Made by a program: the position numbers and the translations under genes
In this document: positions 34,607 through 42,319 of the stretch, one piece after another
How the letters are laid out: every line of letters starts with the position of its first letter
How positions within the stretch are numbered: the first letter of the stretch is position 1
Origin: Heyndrickxia acidiproducens DSM 23148
Lineage (GTDB): Bacteria > Bacillota > Bacilli > Bacillales > Bacillaceae_C
Length of the DNA stretch: 64,000 nucleotides
Assembly: GCF_000374345.1 (NCBI RefSeq)
Contig: NZ_KB893986.1
Span: forward strand, 1-64,000
Reading direction: 5' to 3'
Notes under the pieces: model-generated
What the model was told of the DNA's origin: nothing
Seen by the model: only the letters and a program-made list of their open reading frames with translations
The model's database searches: none

Positions 34607-35504
34607 AATTATTGGAAGAACTTGATGAACCTGAAGTAGTGGATGTGCTGTTGCTGTTGCTTAAAATGGAATCAAAAGTATTTTTTAAATCGTCATCTTT
34701 GACTTTAATATCCGCAGCTTTTAATTCTTTCTTTAAAACAGCCTGGATTTTTTCTGTTGTTACCTTCGATTCTTTATATTTCTTTTCTACTTCTTTTTTC
34801 ATTTTACTGTAAGGCTGTTTCTCTTTTTGGCCGGTTAATTGGATAATATGGTAGCCGTAGGAAGTTTTAACGGGATCGCTGATTTCATTCTTTTTCAATT
34901 TATATGCAGCTGCTTCAAAAGCGCTGTCCATTTCTCCTGCGCCGAACCAGCCAAGGTCGCCGCCTTTGGCTGCAGTTGCCGTATCAGTTGAATTCTTTTT
35001 AGCCAGTGTTGCAAAGTCAGCGCCTTTATCCAGCTGTTTCTTAATCGAATCCGCTTTTTCTTTGGATGAAACCAAAATATGGCGGGCTTTGATTTCCGGT
35101 TTGATGTTGTTTGTATAATAATCTTTCAATTGCTTTTTAGTAGGATGGATACTTGCTTCCGCTGCTTTTTGTTCAAGAAGGCCGACCTTGATGCTGTTGC
35201 GGAAGTCACTTTCATTGGCATAACCGTATTGCTGCAGCGCTGTGTCAAAAGAGGTGCCCAATTGGTTTTTTGCCTCATTGACCTGTGCGTTCACTTCTTT
35301 TTTCGATACTTTATATTTTTTAGACAGCACTTTTTCAATTGTCAGCTGTTGAAGAACGGAGGAACCGTATTTGTCTTTCATTGCTGTATATAATTGGTCT
35401 TTTGTTACATTGCCAGCGTCTGTTTTTACAACCGCGCTATTGCCGCACGCAGCCAGTCCGAAAACACTTGCCGCGAGCGTAAGGGATAATACCCATTTTT
35501 TCAT
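34605..35504 (-). CDS. prsA: Foldase lipoprotein PrsA (peptidyl-prolyl isomerase)
   Basis: A 299-residue extracytoplasmic folding factor. The signal peptide ends in lipobox LAAC (Cys20). A SurA-like N-terminal chaperone region is followed by a parvulin PpiC domain (about 135-230) with KARHILVSSKEKAD, GGDLGWFGAGEMDSAFEAA and SYGYHIIQL, then a lysine-rich helix and a Ser/Thr/Asn low-complexity tail. It assists folding of secreted enzymes and PBPs at the membrane-wall interface. AGGAGTGTTCTTG precedes the ATG. ScoC and EcsABC, also tied to secretion, lie close by. Confidence 0.95.
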   Translation of the reverse strand: MKKWVLSLTLAASVFGLAACGNSAVVKTDAGNVTKDQLYTAMKDKYGSSVLQQLTIEKVLSKKYKVSKKEVNAQVNEAKNQLGTSFDTALQQYGYANESDFRNSIKVGLLEQKAAEASIHPTKKQLKDYYTNNIKPEIKARHILVSSKEKADSIKKQLDKGADFATLAKKNSTDTATAAKGGDLGWFGAGEMDSAFEAAAYKLKKNEISDPVKTSYGYHIIQLTGQKEKQPYSKMKKEVEKKYKESKVTTEKIQAVLKKELKAADIKVKDDDLKNTFDSILSNSNSTSTTSGSSSSSNN

Positions 35505-35812
35505 TCAAGAACACTCCTATTCGTTTTGTCATGCTAGAAGAACCTACAAACACTACTATATCATAAATATAAAGTGAAGAGAAACCAAATCAGTGTTTCT
35601 TATGGAATCTTAATGCGATTCTTATTGATTTCCAATCAGACAACAGGTTTCGTAAACCGGATTCATGGGTTTGCTGTAACTATTTTTGGGCCATCTGATC
35701 TTGGCTCACCCGGTTTTTAAGATGAAAATCGTTATAGAAATAGGCGTTTGCTTTTATCGTTTTAGACGAATGTTACATAGGATATACGGAATGAGAAAAG
35801 GAGGTATTCAAA
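35505..35812. other. Intergenic region prsA / micro-TM genes
   Basis: No gene is visible in this divergent intergenic region. It contains the prsA leader on the left. Near 35776-35784, CATAGGATA fits the -10 pattern CATAnnnTA of sigma-K, 29 nt before the first micro-TM gene, although I find no matching AC at the -35 position. Confidence 0.35.
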
Positions 35813-35896
35813 ATGGGTTTTGCTGATGGCAGTGGATTCGCGTTAATTGTCGTGCTATTCATCCTTCTTGTTATTGTTGGTGCGGCATACCTCTAA
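35813..35896 (+). CDS. YjcZ-family micro-membrane protein (27 aa)
   Basis: A 27-residue protein: a short polar start (MGFADGSG), then [19 protein letters not shown], one transmembrane helix. The hydrophobic core nearly matches that of the 45-residue gene at 9.0 kb and the next gene, but the Gly/Tyr repeat is absent. AAAGGAGG lies 7-10 nt upstream. Such micro-proteins are found among Bacillus sporulation genes (YjcZ family); function is unknown. Confidence 0.82.
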   Translation: MGFADGSGFALIVVLFILLVIVGAAYL

Positions 35897-35981
35897 AAAG
35901 AATAGCCGGTAGACGGATGCCCTTAACAATTATGTACATGACCGAATAAGATAAATTAAAGCAAAAGAGGAGGTGGATTGT

Positions 35982-36074
35982 ATGAGTGGAGGAGCAGTTT
36001 ACGGAGGCGGCTTTGCCTTACTTGTTGTGTTGTTTATCCTGTTGATTATTATCGGTGCATCCTGGGGCTGGTAA
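35982..36074 (+). CDS. YjcZ-family micro-membrane protein (30 aa)
   Basis: A 30-residue protein with a Gly-rich head (MSGGAVYGGG), core [17 protein letters not shown] and a WGW tail. AGGAGGTGG lies 5-8 nt before ATG 35982. It follows its paralogue by 85 nt and precedes a perfect terminator, so the pair is probably one transcript. The spread of three paralogues in the window suggests gene duplication. Role is unknown; spore association is inferred from the family. Confidence 0.83.
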   Translation: MSGGAVYGGGFALLVVLFILLIIIGASWGW

Positions 36075-36083
36075 TATGAAAGG

Positions 36084-36122
36084 AGGGAAGGCCGGGTTAA
36101 AAAACAACCCGGCCTTCCCTTT
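36084..36122 (+). terminator. Terminator after the micro-TM genes
   Basis: AGGGAAGGCCGGGTT (36084-36098) pairs perfectly with AACCCGGCCTTCCCT (36106-36120). Confidence 0.88.
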
Positions 36123-36250
36123 GCAATTCGCTCCAGGTTGCCAGCCGCGGCCGGGCATGGCAAAAGGCCAATTCCTTCAGCCCATGAGGCGGACTTTCCG
36201 TTGGCGGATTTATGCACAAATCAGGGCTTAGCCAGGTACCATTCGCATTT

Positions 36251-36436
36251 CTATGTAAATTGCAGATCCAAGTAGGAAGAAAAGAGCAGAATGGTAATTA
36301 GGATGTTAATGGTCCGAAATAATTCGGGCTGGCGTTCTTCGGGTATTTCTTTTTTTGTACATAGATTGCTTGTCAAGATGTTGATAAAGTATAAAATAAA
36401 GAAAGCGTATAATATAAAAAACAAAAGCAAGTACAT
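36251..36436 (-). CDS. Small membrane protein, unknown
   Basis: A 61-residue protein with two predicted membrane helices: LLLFFILYAFFILYFINIL at the N-terminus and INILITILLFSSYLDL at the C-terminus, joined by a polar loop with one Cys and KKEIPEERQPEL. A strong AAGGAGG is placed 11 nt before the ATG on the minus strand, which is the main reason to call it real. I do not recognise the family. The other strand is open here as well but lacks a ribosome-binding site. Confidence 0.6.
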   Translation of the reverse strand: MYLLLFFILYAFFILYFINILTSNLCTKKEIPEERQPELFRTINILITILLFSSYLDLQFT

Positions 36437-36746
36437 GCCAAATCGGCCTCCTTCAATGAATGAACTTCGGGATCACCAAAGAATGGCGGAACGGCAGATC
36501 ATTCCGCCTCATCTTCCAGCAAGAAAGGTTGGTTCAGCAATGATGAGGCAAGAGGAAAGGGCAAAACCCCAAGCATGCATCAACACTGTTTTCAAACTTT
36601 ACATTGAATTCATATAAAAATCAAATTCATAAACTGATAAAATAAGAGAAGAGCGAACCTGCAAAAGATGTCATATCCGGGTGAAAAAAGTTCATGTTAT
36701 GAACAGAGACTTGCTCCAGCAAATAAAACATAAACGAGGGAATTGA
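36437..36746. other. Intergenic region before yhaI
   Basis: No supported gene. It contains a GGCGGA/TCCGCC hairpin near 36491-36512 and AT-rich sequence (ATTCATAAACTGATAAAAT near 36627-36645) that could hold the yhaI promoter. Confidence 0.3.
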
Positions 36747-37076
36747 ATGGAATCAATCGAGCAAAGATTAGAACGGCTTGAATTTTACCAGAAACTGCTG
36801 CTGAAAATGATCGAATCCAATCAAAACGCTTTTTACCGGCTGGTGATTGAAAAGCAGCTGTCCAAACAGGATGTTGAGCAGTTCTTCGCTCTATGCGAGC
36901 AGTTAAAACAGGAGTTGGAAGAACAAAAAGCGGATCATTTTGTTTTCTTTTACCCGCTTTTTACAAAGTTTAAAGACCGGCTGCATAAAAAATTACAACC
37001 GGATGAAGTCATTGCGGCATGTTTGCAGCAAGGGCTCTACCCTGAGTTAATGAAAGTACTTGAACGCAATCTTTAA
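36747..37076 (+). CDS. yhaI: DUF1878 family protein YhaI
   Basis: A 109-residue helical cytosolic protein of the DUF1878/YhaI family. It has a leucine-rich amphipathic N-terminus (ESIEQRLERLEFYQKLLLKMI), a central FFALCEQLKQELEEQKADHF region and a C-terminal PDEVIAACLQQGLYPELM segment. Length matches B. subtilis YhaI. GAGGGAATTG precedes the ATG. It converges on scoC, ending only 16 nt from its stop. Function is unknown; the fold suggests a small protein-interaction module. Confidence 0.88.
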   Translation: MESIEQRLERLEFYQKLLLKMIESNQNAFYRLVIEKQLSKQDVEQFFALCEQLKQELEEQKADHFVFFYPLFTKFKDRLHKKLQPDEVIAACLQQGLYPELMKVLERNL

Positions 37077-37091
37077 TCAGGCAACGGGCCC

Positions 37092-37658
37092 TTATGGCTG
37101 GTGCAGGGAAGTGTTTGCCAACAGGTCTGTTACTTCAAAACTGCCGGTCTCTTTTTGGTTAATGGAGTTTTCAACAATATCCATAAAGTCTGTCCCGTAA
37201 ATCTGGCGTACGATGGCTGCCAGTTCGATGACATCCGGAAATTTGCCATACAGATCATGCAGCGGCATGGTACCTTGCACAATGGTGCTGTTTTCCGGAT
37301 TAAACGCTTCCAGTGATTGAAGAAAGATTTCTCTGCCTTTTTCGGTTAATTGAATATATGTGTTTCTTTTGTCGTTTTCTTTTTTTGAGAATTCAAGCAA
37401 GCCGCGTTCCTCCAACTTTTTAGAAAAATTGAAAGCTGTTGACACATGCATGACGCCGTATCTTGCAACATCCGAGATGGAAGCCCCTTTGAGATGGTAC
37501 GCAATCCATAAAATGTGATGTTCATTGATGTTTAAGTCAAATGGCTTGATCCACTGCTGCCAATCTTTTTCGATTGTTTTCCAAAGCGCTTTTGACAACT
37601 GTGTGATTCTCTTGCAAAAAATCAAATACTCATTCATCGATGAAGCTTGGTTTGTCAT
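37092..37658 (-). CDS. scoC: MarR-type regulator ScoC (Hpr)
   Basis: A 188-residue winged-helix repressor of the MarR family. The HTH is around residues 60-90 ([36 protein letters not shown] in two pieces) and the wing has [15 protein letters not shown]. ScoC controls extracellular protease, sporulation and peptide-transport genes (including opp and app) during the transition phase in B. subtilis. The start at 37658 follows GGTGATGGG; reading further upstream to 37772 adds an AT-rich hydrophobic tail that is leader sequence. It is close to prsA and ecs, which share its physiology. Confidence 0.93.
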   Translation of the reverse strand: MTNQASSMNEYLIFCKRITQLSKALWKTIEKDWQQWIKPFDLNINEHHILWIAYHLKGASISDVARYGVMHVSTAFNFSKKLEERGLLEFSKKENDKRNTYIQLTEKGREIFLQSLEAFNPENSTIVQGTMPLHDLYGKFPDVIELAAIVRQIYGTDFMDIVENSINQKETGSFEVTDLLANTSLHQP

Positions 37659-37756
37659 TTTCCCATCACCCCTTACACTATATACTAACATTATGCCAAT
37701 AAAATAAAAAATAATAAAGATATAATATACAAAATTTTTAGAAACGAAGACACAAA

Positions 37757-37786
37757 AAAACCCAAAAGGCATGCCTTTTGGGTACG
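37757..37786. terminator. Palindromic terminator between yhaH and scoC
   Basis: CCCAAAAGGCATGCCTTTTGGG (37761-37782) is a perfect 22-bp palindrome preceded by A7, so on the minus strand it ends yhaH with a T-run. Confidence 0.85.
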
Positions 37787-37796
37787 GGCAATGTTT

Positions 37797-38159
37797 TCAG
37801 GAAGGCTTTTTTTTCAGCTCCTGTTCAAGATGTTCAATTGTTCTTTGGATTTCTTTTATTTCGTTTTGCAACGCATCTTTATTTGGTTCAATGCTTCTTT
37901 GCCAGTCCTTGATGAATTGTTTAATGTCTCCGATGGCTTCCTTGGCAACCTGTAATCCGTCTGTTGATAATTCGTGGACGGATTCCTTCAATGCTTTCAC
38001 ATTTTGGGAAATATCTTTGGCCGATGCAATGAGGTCAGCCGATGTTTCTTTCAATTGCGCCCTGACTTTTTTCCCGGAAGCCGGGGTTGTGAGCAGTGCG
38101 GCGGCTGCGCCCACGGCACCTCCTGCCAGCATTCCGTAAAACAAGCTTGTTTTCTTCAT
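37797..38159 (-). CDS. yhaH: YtxH-domain protein YhaH
   Basis: A 120-residue protein of the YtxH family (general-stress-type envelope proteins). It begins with a short hydrophobic glycine-alanine helix (LFYGMLAGGAVGAAAALLTTP), typical of YtxH, followed by the basic motif SGKKVRAQLKE and a long amphipathic helical tail (QNVKALKESVHEL, LQNEIKEIQRTIEHLEQEL). ATG 38159 has GAGGTGG upstream; an ATG three codons earlier is weaker. B. subtilis YhaH sits at the same place between hpr and trpP. Function is unknown. Confidence 0.87.
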   Translation of the reverse strand: MKKTSLFYGMLAGGAVGAAAALLTTPASGKKVRAQLKETSADLIASAKDISQNVKALKESVHELSTDGLQVAKEAIGDIKQFIKDWQRSIEPNKDALQNEIKEIQRTIEHLEQELKKKPS

Positions 38160-38282
38160 CAATACCACCTCGTTTTGAAATACGCGCCTTTCTTCTATGA
38201 TAAAAGGTTTGCGCCCTGTTTGTAAAATCCTATCTTTATATTTACCCGGCTTGGATCATGTTAATCCAAGCTGCCGCATACG

Positions 38283-38528
38283 ATGATAGTAGCAGTTCTT
38301 GCCGGGCTGGGTATATGGCTAAAGAAACGGGGGAGTGGAATGGGCGGCATTTCGTTTGGTTTATTTTTGATGGGTGCCATCTTCCTGGCAGGCATGGCAC
38401 ATCATATCGTATTATTTCAAAAAAGAAGAATCTATCCGCCCCGGAAACGGATGAAGCAAAGAATTAAGCTGTTGGGCGGAGCCGGCATTCTGCTGTGGCT
38501 GCTTGCCATCATTTTTCTTTTGTTCTAA
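38283..38528 (+). CDS. Small hydrophobic protein, unknown
   Basis: An 81-residue predicted membrane protein with three hydrophobic stretches: MIVAVLAGLGIWL, ISFGLFLMGAIFLAGMAHHIVLF and LLGGAGILLWLLAIIFLLF, separated by basic loops (KKRGSG, QKRRIYPPRKRMKQRIK). The charge pattern is consistent with a real inner-membrane protein. No good ribosome-binding site precedes ATG 38283, which lowers confidence; a CTG at 38271 is the only other start before an in-frame stop. It lies between yhaH and trpP. I do not recognise it. Confidence 0.55.
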   Translation: MIVAVLAGLGIWLKKRGSGMGGISFGLFLMGAIFLAGMAHHIVLFQKRRIYPPRKRMKQRIKLLGGAGILLWLLAIIFLLF

Positions 38529-38545
38529 TGCGGCTGTAAATAAAA

Positions 38546-38567
38546 GCCGCCAGCATAAACTGGCGGC
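38546..38567 (-). terminator. Terminator after trpP
   Basis: GCCGCCAG (38546-38553) pairs with CTGGCGGC (38560-38567); on the minus strand a TTTTATTT tract follows. Confidence 0.85.
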
Positions 38568-38585
38568 AATCAGGATCATGTGGTT

Positions 38586-39104
38586 TTACATGCCCCGGGC
38601 AATATCTGTACGTTTTACGACTGTTGAAATAATCGGATGAACGATAAACATCACCACAGCATTTAAAACGGCAGCCGGTAAGACGATGGTGCCGAATAAA
38701 ATAGCGAAGGGACCGGGAAGACCGATTAAAATATATGCGGATCCAAGAAACAGGGTCCCGGAAACGACTGTACCGATAGCAGTCAAACCAACCAGCATTG
38801 GCAATTTTTTCGAGAACCTGCCGGACAGTGCCAGCAGCCCGAAAAATACAAATGATGTAATGACCTTGTCAATGATGTTCGGGAAAAATCCGCCCGGAAA
38901 ACTGGTTGTTAATCCTGCAATCAGCCCGCTTACGGCACCAAGGATCAATACGTATTTTTTTTCTCTAAATAAAATAATGCCTAAAAACATCATGGTGAGC
39001 ATCATATCCGGCTTCATGCCAAAAATGAAACCCGGAATCACCGTATGCAAAACCGCACCGATCCCTACAAGCAATGCTAAGCTGACAAGTGTTTTTGTTT
39101 TCAT
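38586..39104 (-). CDS. trpP: Probable tryptophan transporter TrpP
   Basis: 172 residues, the same length as B. subtilis TrpP (YhaG). It has about five membrane helices, beginning TLVSLALLVGIGAVLHTVIPGF and containing GLIAGLTTSFPGGFFPNIID. It is thought to import tryptophan. The start is placed at 39104; longer readings lack a ribosome-binding site and would translate the regulatory leader. A run of NAG triplets covers its Shine-Dalgarno region, so the TRAP protein (MtrB) very likely represses translation when tryptophan is plentiful, as established for B. subtilis yhaG. Confidence 0.92.
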   Translation of the reverse strand: MKTKTLVSLALLVGIGAVLHTVIPGFIFGMKPDMMLTMMFLGIILFREKKYVLILGAVSGLIAGLTTSFPGGFFPNIIDKVITSFVFFGLLALSGRFSKKLPMLVGLTAIGTVVSGTLFLGSAYILIGLPGPFAILFGTIVLPAAVLNAVVMFIVHPIISTVVKRTDIARGM

Positions 39105-39136
39105 CTGCCTGATCTCTCCTCTTCTCTTCTCATCTA
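39105..39136 (-). promoter_or_regulatory. TRAP (MtrB) binding site over the trpP RBS
   Basis: On the minus strand TAG, GAG, GAG, GAG, GAG and CAG follow each other with exactly 2 nt between triplets (39136 to 39109), then a last CAG at 1-nt spacing just before the ATG. The AGGAG Shine-Dalgarno lies inside the array. Spaced G/UAG repeats are the known TRAP recognition pattern. Confidence 0.82.
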
Positions 39137-39340
39137 TTGGCTTTCCCGTTGTGCCCTCATGGCCAGCGGCGAAAGAAAGATTATTCATATTATAGCATGA
39201 GCAGATAAAGAGTGTGAATCCTTTTTACAAAGAAAGGCGGAAGCACACGCCAAATCGGCTGCTGGCAACAGTAAAATCCAGCCCTTGATGATTGCTGCCG
39301 GCCCTTTTAGCAGATTAAGAAAAGCACAGCAGGCTTAAAT

Positions 39341-39374
39341 AAAAAATCCTGCAATGTACATGCAGGATTTTTTT
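39341..39374 (-). terminator. Terminator after hit
   Basis: ATCCTGCA (39346-39353) pairs with TGCAGGAT (39361-39368), A and T runs on the two sides. Confidence 0.88.
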
Positions 39375-39376
39375 GC

Positions 39377-39790
39377 TTAAAGATGTGCCGCGATGGAAGC
39401 AGCGATATTTTGCAGGTCTTCTGTGCTGTAGTCTTTTTCATGTGATTTCCATACTGCGCCAAAACCGTCGCCCTTTCCGTATCTTGGCAGCAAATGCATA
39501 TGATAGTGGAAAACAGACTGCCCGGCAACTTCGCCATTATTATTTAAAATGTTCAATCCGATCGGGTTGAATGCTTCTTTCAACGCATTCGCAACCAGGG
39601 GAACGGATTCAAAAAAATTGCGGGCAATTTCCGGGGTTAATGCATAAATATTTTCTTTATGTATTTTCGGGACAATCAAAGTATGGCCTTTCGTTACCTG
39701 GCTAATGTCAAGAAAAGCATAGACATGTTCATTTTCAAACACTTTCGCACTTGGAATTTCTCCATTCACAATTTTACAAAAAATGCACAT
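39377..39790 (-). CDS. hit: HIT-family nucleotide hydrolase Hit
   Basis: A 137-residue histidine-triad protein. The zinc-site cysteines Cys2 and Cys5 (MCIFCKI), the nucleotide-binding segment GHTLIVPK and the catalytic triad motif HYHMHLLP (His95, 97, 99) are all present. Family enzymes hydrolyse nucleoside phosphoramidates and dinucleotides in the cytosol. AAGGTTGATC precedes the ATG. It is divergent from the ecs operon as in B. subtilis, ending at a strong terminator. Confidence 0.94.
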   Translation of the reverse strand: MCIFCKIVNGEIPSAKVFENEHVYAFLDISQVTKGHTLIVPKIHKENIYALTPEIARNFFESVPLVANALKEAFNPIGLNILNNNGEVAGQSVFHYHMHLLPRYGKGDGFGAVWKSHEKDYSTEDLQNIAASIAAHL

Positions 39791-40339
39791 TCAGATCAAC
39801 CTTTCCATGGGTTTGTGTTTCTTATTATAGCGCATGGAAAAATGAAAAGAAAGAAAATGGGACGGAAACCGCATGTCCCGTCCCACTTTGCAGGAGTATT
39901 TTCAGGTTTTAATGTCAAGTGCGTTCCCTTTGATTAACACTTCATTGATGATGAAAGTGCTATTCAAATGGGTTCGTTTCAACTTTTTCCAACACTATCA
40001 TCCCCTTATTGGGTAAAAGTTTAAAGTCATTTGGCCTTTAAACATTTTAGATGATCTGCCGTCAACACCTCATTTGCTTTTAAATGCCGGTGCTTTGAAA
40101 CATGATTGACAACCCTTTGTAAAGCGCGGTATTCGGTCTTTTACAACCACCCCGATTTGCTTTTTGGTTACCCCTGCATCCATAGAATGTGCAAATTCCT
40201 GAAATATATACAAATATGATGAAGAACTTTTGCTCAAGCAGATGCGCTTTTTCGTATACATTTAGTCCGGGCAGCTTTCATGGTACAATAACGTTACAAG
40301 TGAAATTCCAGACCAATGCAAAAGAAAGGAATCTATCCG
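39791..40339. other. Long intergenic region hit / ecsA
   Basis: About 550 bp without a supported gene. It holds a hairpin TGGGACGG (39858-39865) / CCGTCCCA (39878-39885) without T-run, then AT-rich sequence. The ecsA promoter candidate is TTTAGT (40261-40266), 17 nt, TACAAT (40284-40289). A 63-codon minus-strand frame (40070-40261) has no ribosome-binding site. The length is unusual for this dense region and may hide a small RNA. Confidence 0.4.
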
Positions 40340-41086
40340 ATGAGCTTATTGGAAGTAAATCATTTAACGGGCGGATACACGAAAAAGCCTGTGATCCAAA
40401 ATATTACGTTTACAGTTGACCCGGGGCAGCTGATCGGCCTGATCGGGCTGAACGGCGCCGGTAAAAGCACGACGATCAAGCATATTATCGGCTTGATGGA
40501 ACCGAAAAAGGGACAGATTATCATGAATGGAAAAGAACTGAAATCAGGTCCTGATGAATACCGGAAGCAATTTTCGTATATCCCGGAAACACCGATTTTG
40601 TACGATGAGTTAACGCTTGACGAGCATTTAAAACTGACGGCGATGGCTTATGGGGTTGATGAAAAAACGTATGCAGAAAGGGTCACACCATTATTAAAAG
40701 CGTTCCGCCTGCATAAAAAGCTGGGCTGGTTCCCGGCGAATTTTTCAAAGGGCATGAAGCAAAAAGTGATGATTATGTGCGCTTTTTTAGTGGAGCCGCG
40801 CCTGTATATCATCGATGAACCTTTTGTCGGGCTTGACCCGCTTGGGATCCAGTCGCTGCTTGATTTAATAAATCAAATGAAGAAAAAGGGCGCAGGGATA
40901 TTGATGTCCACGCATATCCTTGCGACGGCAGAACGATATTGCGACGGTTTTATTATTCTCCATAACGGGAAGATCCGTGCAAAAGGGACGCTTGCGCAAT
41001 TACAGGCAGAATTTCATATGCCGGGGGCGACACTGGATGATCTTTATATCCAATTGACAAAGGAAGATGACGATGAACGTGATTGA
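40340..41086 (+). CDS. ecsA: ABC transporter ATPase EcsA
   Basis: A 248-residue ATPase: Walker A GLNGAGKSTTIKH (about 37-49), Q-loop YIPETPILYDELT, signature FSKGMKQK, Walker B LYIIDEPFVGLDPLG and switch His MSTHILATAERYCDG. EcsAB is an exporter-type ABC transporter needed in B. subtilis for secretion, competence, sporulation and intramembrane proteolysis of RsiW and FtsL by RasP. ATG 40340 is preferred because AAAGGA lies upstream and the length then equals EcsA. It overlaps ecsB by 14 nt. Confidence 0.94.
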   Translation: MSLLEVNHLTGGYTKKPVIQNITFTVDPGQLIGLIGLNGAGKSTTIKHIIGLMEPKKGQIIMNGKELKSGPDEYRKQFSYIPETPILYDELTLDEHLKLTAMAYGVDEKTYAERVTPLLKAFRLHKKLGWFPANFSKGMKQKVMIMCAFLVEPRLYIIDEPFVGLDPLGIQSLLDLINQMKKKGAGILMSTHILATAERYCDGFIILHNGKIRAKGTLAQLQAEFHMPGATLDDLYIQLTKEDDDERD

Positions 41087-42287
41087 CAATCTTTGGAAAG
41101 TGCGCGCCGCTTTGTTTTTTAAAGAACTGAGGCGCTACAGCCGGTATATTTTTAATGACCATCTTCTGTTTGTTCTGATCTTCGGGGTTGGCGCTGCCGC
41201 CTATTATTACAGCGGCTGGGTCAAACATTTGCGGCCGGATTTTCCGGTTGCCTGGGTGATGGGGGCGTTTTTGGGGTTTGCTTTAACGGCCAGCCCGATT
41301 TATACGCTCCTAAAAGAAGCGGATAAAGTATTCCTGATTCCCATCGAAACACGCATGAAACGCTATTTCCGCAAGGCAGTCCTGTTCAGCTTCAGCATAC
41401 AGGCATATGTGCTGCTGTTTGTACTGGCGGCACTAATGCCGATGTATACGAGCGTGACGGGACACGGGATCTCCAGTTTCTTTGGATTGCTGCTTTTGCT
41501 TTTCGTGCTGAAATGGTGGAACTTAAGTTTGAGCTGGAACGTCTTAAAGCTGCAGGATGCACATGCCTATACATGGGATTGGCTTGTCCGGTTTGTCTTG
41601 AATGTGATGTTGATCTATTTCGTTATAAAGGAAGCGCCTGTTTGGTACATTGTTGCCTTGGCCGTCATCATGCTTGCTTTGTTTTTGTATTTTTACTGGC
41701 TCGCGAAGGATAAAACGCTCAAATGGGATCTGCTGATTGAACGCGAGCAAAGAAGGATGATGGGTTTTTACCGGTTTGCGAATCTGTTTGCGGATGTACC
41801 GGAACTAAAGGGCCGGATCAAGCGCCGCAAATGGCTGGATCCGCTGCTTGGCGGCATCCGCTACGGGAGGGAAAATACGTATCAATATTTATTTGCACGT
41901 ACATTTCTGCGCACAAGCCAATATTCCGGCCTTTATCTGCGTTTAACCGTGATCGGCGCCGTTTTGCTGTTTTTCAGCAATGAGCGTTATCTGGCTTTGA
42001 TACTGGCGCTGGTATTTTTGTATCTGACCGGTTTCCAGATGATTCCGATGATTGGTTATCATGATTTGAAGATCTGGCCGCGTCTTTACCCGGTTTCCGG
42101 ACGCTTGAAAGAAGGCTCATTTTTGAAATTACTGGCGGTTTGTTTGTCTATTCAAACACTCATTTTTGCCATTGCGGCAGCTTTAAGCGGTTCTTGGGCC
42201 AATGGGTTTTACGTTTTCATTGTGGGGGGCATTTTTTCCTGGATCCTGGTTACTTGGTATGTCCCCGGGAAAATCCGCCAAACTTAA
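41073..42287 (+). CDS. ecsB: ABC transporter permease EcsB
   Basis: A 404-residue polytopic permease with about ten hydrophobic segments and a basic cytoplasmic loop (LKGRIKRRKWLDPLLGGIRYGREN). It begins NVIDNLWKVRAALFFKELRRYSRYIF, the conserved EcsB N-terminus. ATG 41073 is 8 nt after AAAGGA that lies inside ecsA; ATG 41067 is too close. It forms the membrane part of the EcsAB transporter. The transported substrate remains uncertain. Confidence 0.93.
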   Translation: MNVIDNLWKVRAALFFKELRRYSRYIFNDHLLFVLIFGVGAAAYYYSGWVKHLRPDFPVAWVMGAFLGFALTASPIYTLLKEADKVFLIPIETRMKRYFRKAVLFSFSIQAYVLLFVLAALMPMYTSVTGHGISSFFGLLLLLFVLKWWNLSLSWNVLKLQDAHAYTWDWLVRFVLNVMLIYFVIKEAPVWYIVALAVIMLALFLYFYWLAKDKTLKWDLLIEREQRRMMGFYRFANLFADVPELKGRIKRRKWLDPLLGGIRYGRENTYQYLFARTFLRTSQYSGLYLRLTVIGAVLLFFSNERYLALILALVFLYLTGFQMIPMIGYHDLKIWPRLYPVSGRLKEGSFLKLLAVCLSIQTLIFAIAAALSGSWANGFYVFIVGGIFSWILVTWYVPGKIRQT

Positions 42288-42319
42288 AGAAGCGAATATC
42301 TACAGAGGGGTGTGATTCC

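Noticed and set aside
36291..36617. Plus-strand frame of 108 codons before yhaI
   Set aside because: It is antisense to a better supported membrane-protein gene and lacks a start signal.
40070..40261. Minus-strand frame of 63 codons between hit and ecsA
   Set aside because: No Shine-Dalgarno, biased composition and no recognisable domain; likely chance.
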